The notes under the pieces: model-generated | Databases searched by the model: none | What the model was told of the DNA's origin: nothing | Seen by the model: the letters and a program-made list of their open reading frames with translations, nothing else | Made by a program: the position numbers and the translations under genes | Part shown: positions 44,701 to 52,130 of the stretch, piece by piece | Position numbering within the stretch: position 1 is the first letter of the stretch | Layout of the letters: every line of letters begins with the position of its first letter | Source: CBDCIS01 sp965217565 | GTDB taxonomy: Bacteria > Chloroflexota > Dehalococcoidia > Lucifugimonadales > CATOSD01 | Assembly: GCA_965217565.1 (NCBI GenBank) | Contig: CBDCIS010000005.1 | Location: 1-64,000 of the forward strand | Direction: 5' to 3' | Length of the DNA stretch: 64,000 nucleotides

Positions 44701-45363
44701 GAGGTAAGCCCCCGCGTTTCGGCCCCAGTACTCCTCCGTGGTGTCTATCGGCTCCACGATGCCTACAATCTTCGCGGTTACACGAGTGGGGTCTCCGAGC
44801 GATGGCGTCAGAACGACCTCATCCCCCACGCTCAGGTTGAACTCAAACGCCTGTCTGGACCCCAGGACAGCCTCGACGATCGGCCCCTGGGAGCCCTTCG
44901 AGATTGTGTCCGTGGCCCACCGTCCCGACATGAAATCGACGTGCCTCTCTATGTTGGAGAGGAACTGCAAGTACCCGCGCGAGACCCTTTCTTCTGCCGA
45001 ATCTTCGGGAAGGGGGGCGTTCGGCTTCCCGATAATATAGGTGGGGGACCTGACGTAACGCTCGTGGCCTCGGTAGATTTCGCTTATATACCGCTCAATC
45101 GATTCCTGAAAGAGCCGCTCGCTCCCCTCAATACCCTCTCTATCGAGCGGCACGTGAGGAGCGAAGGTGAAGAGGTTCAGGAAATAGACGGAGGACCTGT
45201 CAATGGCCGTGTTGATACCCAGTCTCTGCAACGATTTGAAATAGACCGGCGCCCCGGCTACGAGGCTGCTGGCTATGACTATGCCGACGAAGATGCTTAG
45301 TAGCAGCTTCCAATCGTCGAGCAGCCGCTTGACAATTAGATTGGATGTGGAAAGCGAACGCAT
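41707..45363 (-). CDS. Large FtsX/MacB-type ABC permease
   Basis: A 1218-residue protein with the same layout as the next gene: N-terminal segment, extracytoplasmic domain, first FtsX block with ALLRSRGASTMQLLRLYALEG, extra segments, and a C-terminal FtsX block with GFLQSLGLSGRQMMGLLSLEHLAIVLVG. It is first in the operon; the downstream order is permease, ATPase with AbrB tail, ATPase. The two permeases probably form a heterodimer with the two ATPases. Confidence 0.9.
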   Translation of the reverse strand: MRSLSTSNLIVKRLLDDWKLLLSIFVGIVIASSLVAGAPVYFKSLQRLGINTAIDRSSVYFLNLFTFAPHVPLDREGIEGSERLFQESIERYISEIYRGHERYVRSPTYIIGKPNAPLPEDSAEERVSRGYLQFLSNIERHVDFMSGRWATDTISKGSQGPIVEAVLGSRQAFEFNLSVGDEVVLTPSLGDPTRVTAKIVGIVEPIDTTEEYWGRNAGAYLNPAPLEEAVDVEVVVDPEEPPLSLFTTREVMIEGVGAAYPGSVASLHWNLFVDKESLKEWSIDQTRERIKRLENDISIALPGAGVFTGIGRLLDNFERRSFFSSVPLLLLLTIMLLTVLYFLSMMVSYLVRSREDDVALLRSRGASTMQLLRLYALEGLALTTVAVILAPFLAMGAVALTGVLPYFREITDGFLLPVEFHWQPFALAFGTGILALAIFVVPALIGARTGLVVHKLRSSRPPSAPLFQRYYVDVGILILGGLIFWELRARGQFVSGGLFEDVQVNEALLLAPILFLVAVALLFMRLFPLLVRFISGEAPTLAHLLAAATVAALVPAVIARDLQAGGELGWPLPVAALLAVGAAYWMTQRAQQTRLMVGGLIVQVAIVAAFVNLERPAADEISFVPTIALIALVPTQLAFILLRGLSKIAPVWVSMGLWHMARNPLQYSWLVLLLVLVTGLGVLATTVGGTLDRSYQERILYNVGADIRVASIPGYLARGTRSLKETYLTIPGVTQVSLGLRGSGQVGATFAGRHFDLLALESQDFQYISWYRDDFSAAPLSGIMRSLQPVSKNEPIVVPDGAATIGVWAKPAEQYSNMFLWAAIQDSSGIVKTVSLGELGPPEWRLMKGEMPRNLIPPLSVAAIQIYEPVFGPAGTAGFLLLDDLHVTMGPGGEEILVDGFEGRSTWIPLATSALSSDSIGSTPEQAHSGNASALFRFGKDTDRGIRGFYQSPSGGAMPIVASSSFLSGTGTRVGDVLILDIMSRLIPVVINNRVDYFPTLQPGTGGFILADLDGLLRHLNILSPTTSFYPNELFISEAPGAGESVSEVVYRLTGSSDRVFDREAQLTAIRLDPLITAGWRAMVALSLALIVFTAALGYVIYLLSFANQSRNEMGFLQSLGLSGRQMMGLLSLEHLAIVLVGLGLGTWAGFQMSTILVSSVAVTETGRQIVPPYILMTDWPFMAAIYAALVSIFLISLYSLARNMLRLDLHAISRVGG

Positions 45364-45640
45364 CTGCTATCCCGCGGTTACAGCGATTACATTGGAAACT
45401 CACCCCGGCCCCGAGCCATTGTTCCAGAGACCTGAGCGCTACCCAATCATAGCACACTGCCCACAGGTTGCGGATGCGGCGGCGCGCTTTTGAGCCTGTA
45501 TCAGTTTGACAAGCCTTTGCTGGGATGCTACCTTCTGAATATGCGCTGCCTGCTATCACCGCGGGTTTGCGTTGGTTATGCCTTTGCTGCGATCGATTGA
45601 TGTAAGCTAATGCGTGTGTATTGGAAAGGAGGAGCAACTG

Positions 45641-47053
45641 ATGGCCAACAAAGAAGACATTGCGCTCATGTCGCATCTCATGCGGCGCGCCGGCTTTGGC
45701 GCGACACGCGAGGAGGTCGAGGCGCGCGCGGAGAAGGGCTATGCGGCGACGGTCGAGGAGCTGCTCGACGTCGAAGCTCAGCCCGTTACCGACGAGTACT
45801 CGCTCTTTCGGCATCATCCCATAACCGAAATGCCCGGCGGCGCGGTTGGGCCCGGCCAGGCGTACTGGCTGTACCACCTGCTGAACACCCAGAGGCCGCT
45901 CGAGGAGAAGATGGCCGTCTTCTGGCATCAGGTGTTCGCCACCGGCAACGGCAAGGTCGATAACTGCAATCACCTCATCGAGCAGATTCGGATGTTCCGC
46001 GAGCACGGCATGGGGAACTACCGCGACCTGCTCGTCAAGCTTGCCAGCAACCCGGCCATGATCTTCTGGCTGGACAACAACGAGAACCACAAGAACGCTC
46101 CCAACGAGAACTGGGGCAGGGAACTCCTCGAACTCTTCTCCCTCGGCGTCGGCAACTACACCGAGACCGACGTCTTCGAGTGCTCCCGCGCCTTCACGGG
46201 CTGGACCATCGCCGCCAAGATGCCTCGCTTCCCGTATGGCCGCCATCCCTGGAGCTTCGAGTTCCGACCCGAAGACCACGACTTCAGCGAGAAGACCTTC
46301 CTGGGGCATACGGGCAACTTCAACGGCGAGGACATCATCGACATCGTGGTGAGCCAGGAGGCGTGCCCGCGCTTCATATCCCGCCACCTGTACAACTTCT
46401 TCGTGGCGGACGAGCCGCAGGTTCCGGCATGGGACATCGAGGAGCCGCGAGACCCGGAGGCGATTCGGGAGTTGTCGGAGGTGTTCGTAAGTTCGGGCTA
46501 CGAGATGAAGCCTGTGCTGAGGACCCTGCTCAACTCCGACTACTTCAAGGAGTCGATGTACCAGAAGGTGCGGAGTCCCGTAGAGGTCGTGGTGGGCACG
46601 CTCAGGCTCACAAAGGACGCGCTTGGCGTTGACCCTCGGCTGGAGGCCATGGCCAAGGAGCCGGGGTACATGGGCCAGGAGATACTGGACCCGCCGAGCG
46701 TTGAGGGCTGGCACACGGGCGCTGAGTGGATAAACAGCGGCTCGCTGGTGAAGCGGGTGAACTTCGTGGCGGACCGTGTGAACAACGTGGAGTTGCCCGG
46801 AGTGAAGAGCATCGTGAAGCGGATAGCGGAGTCGAACGGGCAGGCGATGAGCGCGGAGACGCTGGTGGAACAATGCCTGGACCTGATAGGGCCGCTGGAA
46901 GTCGCCGAGTCCACGCGGAAGGAACTCATCACGAACGTAGAGGGCGAGGGTGCGATTTCGTGGGCGTCTGAAGAGGACTACGCGAAGTCGGCTCGGCGCG
47001 TCGGCGAGACGCTGGCGCTGATAGCGGCGACCAGGGAGTACCAGTTCGGCTAG
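45641..47053 (+). CDS. DUF1800 family protein
   Basis: A 470-residue DUF1800 protein. LMSHLMRRAGFGATREEVE at the N-terminus, the central EEKMAVFWHQVFATGN, NWGRELLELFSLGVGNYTE and ECSRAFTGWTI are diagnostic. The family's function is unknown; its genes usually sit beside a DUF1501 gene, which is absent here. ATG at 45641 follows AAAGGAGGAG. It is followed by the NHL protein gene 62 bp later, so the two may form an operon. Confidence 0.9.
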   Translation: MANKEDIALMSHLMRRAGFGATREEVEARAEKGYAATVEELLDVEAQPVTDEYSLFRHHPITEMPGGAVGPGQAYWLYHLLNTQRPLEEKMAVFWHQVFATGNGKVDNCNHLIEQIRMFREHGMGNYRDLLVKLASNPAMIFWLDNNENHKNAPNENWGRELLELFSLGVGNYTETDVFECSRAFTGWTIAAKMPRFPYGRHPWSFEFRPEDHDFSEKTFLGHTGNFNGEDIIDIVVSQEACPRFISRHLYNFFVADEPQVPAWDIEEPRDPEAIRELSEVFVSSGYEMKPVLRTLLNSDYFKESMYQKVRSPVEVVVGTLRLTKDALGVDPRLEAMAKEPGYMGQEILDPPSVEGWHTGAEWINSGSLVKRVNFVADRVNNVELPGVKSIVKRIAESNGQAMSAETLVEQCLDLIGPLEVAESTRKELITNVEGEGAISWASEEDYAKSARRVGETLALIAATREYQFG

Positions 47054-47115
47054 GCGACGTCCTATCGAACGATCAGCCGCCGCTACGGCGGACAGCAAGC
47101 AGTAGGAGGTCTGAA

Positions 47116-48123
47116 ATGTTGACCACGACTGTGGCCGGGCGAACCTGGAGTTTCAGTCACGCGGTGGGCCGCAACGCGGCCGCGGGCAACGGCTTTACGC
47201 AGCCGGTGGCCCTGGCATCGGCCCCCGAGGGCGTGCTCTACGTGTTGAGCCGGGGCCAGGAGGGCGCCGGCGGAGTGGTCGCGCCCAACAAGCGCATCGG
47301 CAAGGTAACCATTGACCAGCAGTTCATAGGCGATTTCGGCAGAGACGAGTTCGTCTGGCCGGTGGACCTGGCCGTGGACCGCGACGGCAACCTGTACTGC
47401 TCGGAGGAGCACGGAAACTACGTCCTCGTCTTCGACGAGGACGGGCAGAAGATAGGGCAGTGGGGAGAAGCGGGAAGCGGTGAGGGCTGCTTACGCGGCC
47501 CCGCCGGCCTAGCGTTCGACGCCGACGACAACCTCTACATCGTCGATGGCGGCAACGACCGGGTGCAGAAGTTCACCAGAGACGGCGAGTTCCTGATGAG
47601 CTTCGGACGCTCGGGGAGCGGAGAGGGCGAACTCGCCAAGCCATGGGGCATCTCGCTGGACAAGGACGGCAACGTCTATGTCGCGGACTGGGGCAACAAC
47701 CGCGCGCAGAAGTTCTCCGCCGCCGGCGAGTTCCTGCTGAGTTTCGGCGACGACGGCAAGGGCGACGGCGGGGAACTCGACCATCCCTCCGACTTGGCCG
47801 TTGACAGCGAGGGCGACGTTTACATCGTCGATTGGGGCAATTTCCGAGTGCAGATATACGGCCCGGAGGGCGATATCATCACCGCCCTCTACGGCGACGC
47901 CACCGAGTTCTCCAACTGGGCGAAAGAGGTGGTGGAGGCCAACCCCGACGTGACCAAGGCGTATCGCAGGGTCCAGGACATAACCCCGATGGGCCGATTC
48001 AACCGGCCCGTCGGAATCGCCATCGACGAGCAGGACCGCATCATCGTCACGGACAGCACCAGGGGGAGGCTCCAGGTCTATGTCAAGGAGAAGGACTACA
48101 TGGACCCGCAGTTCAACCTGTAG
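47116..48123 (+). CDS. NHL-repeat beta-propeller protein
   Basis: A 335-residue protein with about six NHL repeats: typical strands are WPVDLAVDRDGNLYCSEEHGN, GPAGLAFDADDNLYIVDGGND and KPWGISLDKDGNVYVADWGNN, each followed by RVQKF-type ends. No signal peptide is visible. NHL propellers bind peptides, RNA or small ligands, and some are lyases; the role here is unknown. ATG at 47116 follows AGGAGG. A strong terminator hairpin follows at 48166-48199. Confidence 0.9.
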   Translation: MLTTTVAGRTWSFSHAVGRNAAAGNGFTQPVALASAPEGVLYVLSRGQEGAGGVVAPNKRIGKVTIDQQFIGDFGRDEFVWPVDLAVDRDGNLYCSEEHGNYVLVFDEDGQKIGQWGEAGSGEGCLRGPAGLAFDADDNLYIVDGGNDRVQKFTRDGEFLMSFGRSGSGEGELAKPWGISLDKDGNVYVADWGNNRAQKFSAAGEFLLSFGDDGKGDGGELDHPSDLAVDSEGDVYIVDWGNFRVQIYGPEGDIITALYGDATEFSNWAKEVVEANPDVTKAYRRVQDITPMGRFNRPVGIAIDEQDRIIVTDSTRGRLQVYVKEKDYMDPQFNL

Positions 48124-48165
48124 CCTGGAATTGACCGGCGGTCGGAATCGATTGAAGAATTGAAG

Positions 48166-48199
48166 AGAGGGGGTTCGGAGCATTCTGAACCCCCTCTTT
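48166..48199 (+). terminator. Strong hairpin terminator after the NHL gene, copy 1
   Basis: AGAGGGGGTTCGGA (48166-48179) pairs with TCTGAACCCCCTCT (48184-48197) around GCAT, followed by TT. The same hairpin recurs at 48906-48938, so the next gene lies between two near-identical hairpins. Confidence 0.75.
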
Positions 48200-48310
48200 G
48201 GTTCTCTCATCTGTAGTCTGGCAGGAAGCGCTTGACTCCGAGTTCGAGCAGGCCTCAGATTGACAGGACTGTAGACACGATATGCTCCCAGTAGAAAAGG
48301 AGGTTGAAAA

Positions 48311-48892
48311 GTGCTTACACCGGAGGGTATTGAGAAACTCAGACCCAAGTTTGAGGCTATACGTCGGCAATTAAATTTGGCTCTATTGAAGGGAGGCCCC
48401 GAGAGTTCTGAAGAGGCATGTGGCCATTACATTGCATCGTTGGTACTCATGGAGGAACTACTCGACGAGGTTTCTGAGAAGGAGGGGCATGGTGTCAAGG
48501 AAGCCTTGAGGCAGGTAGCTAAATCTGCAAATTCGGCCGAAGGAGTTGGCGTAGCAGGAGGAGTAGGGGCTGCTGCATCGGCGTTGTCTTTCACTGGACT
48601 TGGTGGCTTCGGGTTGGCTGCTGGCGGGACAGCTGTTGGAGTTTCAGGGTTACTTGGTGCAACGGTACTGACCGGAGGTGCAGGTCTTGCGGGTGCAGCC
48701 GCGTTGTACCTTGCATACAAGGGGGGCGCGGCGGCACTGGAGACTGAGGTTGGGCAGAAGGTTGCTGATCGGGCAGCTGATGCGGGGAAAAGAGCGGCAA
48801 CCGAATTGAGCGGAGGCTTTGATAGGCTCCGCAACCTCCGAATCAAATTCGAGGCCAAAGATGAAGATTCTAAGGACAATCCAGATTCCTAA
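48311..48892 (+). CDS. Glycine-zipper-rich orphan protein
   Basis: A 193-residue protein. Residues 1-75 are a charged helical region; residues 78-140 are extremely rich in Gly and Ala with small residues at regular spacing (GVGVAGGVGAAASAL, GLAAGGTAVGVSGLLG, GGAGLAGAAALYLAYKGG), like two or three glycine-zipper membrane helices; the C-terminus is charged. GTG at 48311 follows AAGGAGG. The gene has lower G+C and different codon use than its neighbours and lies between twin hairpins, suggesting acquisition. No family is recognised; pore-forming or membrane-hairpin proteins share this composition. Confidence 0.7.
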   Translation: MLTPEGIEKLRPKFEAIRRQLNLALLKGGPESSEEACGHYIASLVLMEELLDEVSEKEGHGVKEALRQVAKSANSAEGVGVAGGVGAAASALSFTGLGGFGLAAGGTAVGVSGLLGATVLTGGAGLAGAAALYLAYKGGAAALETEVGQKVADRAADAGKRAATELSGGFDRLRNLRIKFEAKDEDSKDNPDS

Positions 48893-48905
48893 CACGCATC
48901 ATGCT

Positions 48906-48938
48906 AGAGGGGGGTTCGGAGTATTCCGAACCCCCTCT
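48906..48938 (+). terminator. Strong hairpin terminator, copy 2
   Basis: AGAGGGGGGTTCGGA (48906-48920) pairs with TCCGAACCCCCTCT (48925-48938) around GTAT. It nearly repeats the hairpin at 48166-48199 and lies 14 bp after the orphan gene. Confidence 0.75.
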
Positions 48939-48941
48939 CCT

Positions 48942-48995
48942 TCACTCGAACGCGGTCAGCACCTCCTCGGCGAAGGCCTGTAGCGTGTCCCAACT
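48942..48995 (-). pseudogene. 3' relic of a second LLM-class oxidoreductase gene
   Basis: On the minus strand these bases read SWDTLQAFAEEVLTAFE and a stop, nearly the same as the end of the intact LLM gene at 49685-50620 (NWDALQAFAEEVLPAFK). Similarity stops at about 48995, where the AlkB-like gene region begins. Only the last 17 codons of the duplicate survive. Confidence 0.7.
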
Positions 48996-49008
48996 AACCC
49001 TGCCCGAT

Positions 49009-49680
49009 ATGGAACTCGAAGCGCAGCAGAACAGCTTGGTGACGCATCGCCACATCAACCACGACATCAGCGACAAGACCGGCTTGCAGGCGGTCGAGGC
49101 TGTCCCGGGCCTGAGGTTCCTGCCGGGCTTTCTGACGTCCGAACAGGAGACGAATTGCGTAAGCCGAATTGACGCCGCGGAAGGAGAGTGGCGCAGCGAC
49201 CTAAGCCGCCGAGTGCAGCACTACGGCTGGCGCTACGACTACAAGGCGCGAGCCATCACGCCCGACATGCACATTGGCGCGCTCCCCGATTGGCTGAACG
49301 CCATTGCCAAGAAGTTGTACGATGAAACCGGGCTCTTCGACCAGGTACCGGAGCAGGTTATAGTAAACGAGTACGAGCCTGGCCAAGGGATAGCGACGCA
49401 TATCGACCACCCCGGTTTCGGCCCGACCGTGTGCACCATCTCGCTGCTGGACGATTGGGAGATGGACTTCTCTGAGAACTGGAAGGACAAGTCTCCCGCA
49501 CTCCTTCACAGCCGCTCCTGCGTCTTGCTGACCGGTGACTCTCGCTCCATCTGGCAGCATGGCATCGCTCCCCGCAAGCGCGAGTACTCGGAATCGGGAA
49601 AACTGGAGCGGCCGCGGAGTCGCCGGCTGTCGCTGACATTCCGCACGGTGCTCAACCGTGACGGCGTGAACGACGGTTAA
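49009..49680 (+). CDS. AlkB-like 2-oxoglutarate/Fe(II) oxygenase
   Basis: A 223-residue dioxygenase of the AlkB type. The iron triad is visible as ATHIDHPGF (HxD) and WQHGI (distal His); RRLSLTFR holds the Arg that binds 2-oxoglutarate. Family members remove alkyl groups from DNA, RNA or proteins. VNEYEPGQGIATHIDH is typical of eukaryote-like ALKBH groups. ATG at 49009 is preferred; the longer frame from 48901 runs through the hairpin and LLM relic. It is convergent with the intact LLM gene, with 4 bp between the stops. Confidence 0.85.
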   Translation: MELEAQQNSLVTHRHINHDISDKTGLQAVEAVPGLRFLPGFLTSEQETNCVSRIDAAEGEWRSDLSRRVQHYGWRYDYKARAITPDMHIGALPDWLNAIAKKLYDETGLFDQVPEQVIVNEYEPGQGIATHIDHPGFGPTVCTISLLDDWEMDFSENWKDKSPALLHSRSCVLLTGDSRSIWQHGIAPRKREYSESGKLERPRSRRLSLTFRTVLNRDGVNDG

Positions 49681-49684
49681 CAGC

Positions 49685-50620
49685 CTATTTGAACGCGGGA
49701 AGCACCTCCTCGGCGAAGGCTTGCAGCGCGTCCCAATTGAAGGGCGCTCGGAGGGCGATGTTCAGCCCCTGCGCGCCGGCGTCGGCATAGACGCCGATGC
49801 GCTCTATGGCCTCGCTCGCCGTCCCGAATAGCTGCCCGCCGCTCTGCTCCTCGGAGCGCTCACCGTACTGCCGCCGATACCGCTCCCGCTCCTGCTGGGC
49901 GTCCGCTTCCGTCGCGCCCATCCAGAATCCCACGTTGACGGAGCGAGTGATTTCAGCGGGGTCCCTGTCCTCCACCTCACACCAACGGTCGAGAACGCCA
50001 ATCTTGTGGCTGTACTCCTCGGGCGATATGTAGGGTACGTTCCAGCCTCCGGCGTACCGCGCGGCAACGCGAAGCGTGCGCCGTTCGCCACGACCGCCCA
50101 CCCAGATGCGCGGCGGCCTCTGCAAGGGCATCGGATAGCAGTTGGCGTCTTCCAGTTGGAAGTGCTTGCCTTTGAAGGTGACCGTGCCTTCGGTGAGCAT
50201 CGCCTTGATGATTTGCACGCCCTCCTCCATTACGTCCATGCGGTCGCGCACCGGCAGGAAAGGAATCCCAAAGGTGGTATGCTCCATCTCGTACCAGCCC
50301 GCGCCGAGGCCGAGTTCCAGCCGTCCGCCGCTCACGTGGTCGATCGTGGCGGCGGCCTTCGCCAGCACGGCGGGATAGCGGTATCCCATGCCGAACACCA
50401 GCGAGCCCACCCGGACGTTCGAGGTCTCCGCCGCCAGCGCGCTCATGATAGCCACCCCCTCGAAGCAGTCTCCTTTGTAGTCCCTGACGGGCTGCTCGTA
50501 GAAGTGATCCCACGTGGAGACCCAGTAGAAGCCAGTCGAGTCAGCCAGCCGCCACACCCGCCGCAAGTCCTCGTAAGAGCAATCCTGCTGGCCGGTGTGA
50601 ATTCCCAATTGCAACGCCAT
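49685..50620 (-). CDS. LLM-class flavin-dependent oxidoreductase
   Basis: A 311-residue luciferase-like monooxygenase-fold protein: YWVSTWDHFYEQP near the N-terminus, VRVGSLVFGMGYRYPAVLAK, GRLELGLGAGWYEMEHTTFG and RPPRIWVGGRGERRTLRVAARYA. These use F420 or FMN for oxidation or Baeyer-Villiger-type reactions on unknown substrates. AGGAG precedes the ATG at 50620. A 3' relic of a close paralogue lies 700 bp downstream (48942-48995), showing recent duplication and loss. Confidence 0.9.
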   Translation of the reverse strand: MALQLGIHTGQQDCSYEDLRRVWRLADSTGFYWVSTWDHFYEQPVRDYKGDCFEGVAIMSALAAETSNVRVGSLVFGMGYRYPAVLAKAAATIDHVSGGRLELGLGAGWYEMEHTTFGIPFLPVRDRMDVMEEGVQIIKAMLTEGTVTFKGKHFQLEDANCYPMPLQRPPRIWVGGRGERRTLRVAARYAGGWNVPYISPEEYSHKIGVLDRWCEVEDRDPAEITRSVNVGFWMGATEADAQQERERYRRQYGERSEEQSGGQLFGTASEAIERIGVYADAGAQGLNIALRAPFNWDALQAFAEEVLPAFK

Positions 50621-50899
50621 CGCTACTCTCCTTACACACGTTCATAAAGGCTCAGAACACTGCGTCCATTATACCCGACCAAGCCGCTCCTGTGACGACG
50701 TGCGCTCCGCCGACGTCGGAGGTATAAGCGCCAGTTGATTTCCAAGAACCCCATAATCCCAGACCCTGATTCCGAATATCGTCCGGCATCCGCCAATATC
50801 GTTGCGATTCCCCTGCCCATTGGCGCGTTTTTCCTGTTGACAGCAGCGGCGCTCTCGTAGAGAATTGGCGCACTGCTGGTTCACGCGGAGGTAGCCTGG

Positions 50900-52126
50900 A
50901 TGCCCTTTCTGGCGTTGCAAGGACTACGGGTCATCGATGCCGCCGACGGCATCGCTGGGCCGTATTGCGCGAAGCTGCTGGCGGAATATGGGGCCGAGGT
51001 CATCAAGCTGGAGCCTCGGCGGGAGGGCGACTCCAGCCGACGGCGCGGCCCTTTTGCTGACGGTCCGCCTCACCCGGAAAAGAGTGCCCTGTTCCTCCAC
51101 CTTAACACGAACAAGAAGGGTGTAACCCTCGACATCCATAGCGAGTCCGGGCAAGCTCTTTTCACACGCTTGGTGAGTCAGAGCCACGTTTTGATAGAGA
51201 GCGCCCGTCCTGGCGTCATGGACGCGCTTGGGCTTGGCTACGACGTGCTCAAACTGATCAGGCCGGACATCGTGATGACCTCTATCACGCCCTTTGGTCA
51301 GACCGGCCCGTACAAGGACTACGAGTTTACGGAGCTGACGGTCTTCGCCATGGGGGGAGCGATGCACCGCGAGGGCCTTCCCGACCGTGAACCGCTCATG
51401 TACGGCGGCGAGATAGCGCAGTATTTCGCCGGTTCGTCCGCCGCCGCCGCGACGATGGGGGCCTGCGTCGGCGCGGGCCTGAGTGGGCAGGGCCGCTGGC
51501 TGGACATCTCCATCCAGGAGTGCTTCGCGGGTCACCCGCACCAAGTGGGACGCCGCGCGCCGTTCGTCTATGACGGAGAAACCGAGTCTCGCAGGACGCC
51601 CCACACGCCGGTTCCCGGCACACGGGAGACCTTCGCTGTCGGAACCTTCCGCTGTAAGGACGGTCACTTCAGCTTCCTTCCCCTTGGGCCGAGGATGTGG
51701 CCCAACTTCACGCGAATGATCGATATGCCGGAACTCGTCGAAGACCCGCGGCTCGGCACGCCGCGCGAACGAGAGGAGCATCACGAAGAGCTTCTGTCCA
51801 ACTTCCAGGCATGGCTCGACGCTCACACCAGGGAGGAGGTCTTCGTCGCCACCCAGCGGGAAGGCATTCCGGGAGGCCCTGTGCTGATGACGAACGAGGT
51901 CATCTCGAACGACCACCTGAGCGCTAGAGATTACTTCGAGGAAATCGACCATCCCGACACTGGTAGGTTGACGTACACCGGCGCGCCATTTCGTCTGGAC
52001 GGGATTTCCAGGACAAACCCCAACCCCGCGCCGCGCCTGGGCCAGCACAACGAAGAGGTCTTCGGCGGCATCCTGGCGAGGGGAATCGATGAAATAGCCG
52101 AACTTCGGGAGCGCGAGGTGATCTAG
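50900..52126 (+). CDS. CaiB/BaiF-family CoA-transferase
   Basis: A 408-residue class III CoA-transferase that moves CoA between acids. LRVIDAADGIAGPYCAKLLAEYGAEVIKLEP, the ENPRPG-like IESARPGVMDALGLGYD, IVMTSITPFGQTGPYKDYEFTELT and LGQHNEEVFG are diagnostic. Natural substrates range from formyl-CoA/oxalate to carnitine and bile acids; none can be chosen. GGAGG precedes the ATG. A second, related gene starts 4 bp after its stop, so the two are probably subunits or co-expressed paralogues. Confidence 0.92.
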   Translation: MPFLALQGLRVIDAADGIAGPYCAKLLAEYGAEVIKLEPRREGDSSRRRGPFADGPPHPEKSALFLHLNTNKKGVTLDIHSESGQALFTRLVSQSHVLIESARPGVMDALGLGYDVLKLIRPDIVMTSITPFGQTGPYKDYEFTELTVFAMGGAMHREGLPDREPLMYGGEIAQYFAGSSAAAATMGACVGAGLSGQGRWLDISIQECFAGHPHQVGRRAPFVYDGETESRRTPHTPVPGTRETFAVGTFRCKDGHFSFLPLGPRMWPNFTRMIDMPELVEDPRLGTPREREEHHEELLSNFQAWLDAHTREEVFVATQREGIPGGPVLMTNEVISNDHLSARDYFEEIDHPDTGRLTYTGAPFRLDGISRTNPNPAPRLGQHNEEVFGGILARGIDEIAELREREVI

Positions 52127-52130
52127 CGCG

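Noticed and set aside
45200..47098. A 632-codon minus-strand open frame
   Set aside because: It is antisense to the DUF1800 gene, with a composition typical of the shadow of a high-G+C gene. No family resemblance and no ribosome-binding site.
50674..50679. Minus-strand TATAAT upstream of the LLM gene
   Set aside because: A matching -35 box is weak (GTCACA), so it was not listed as a promoter.
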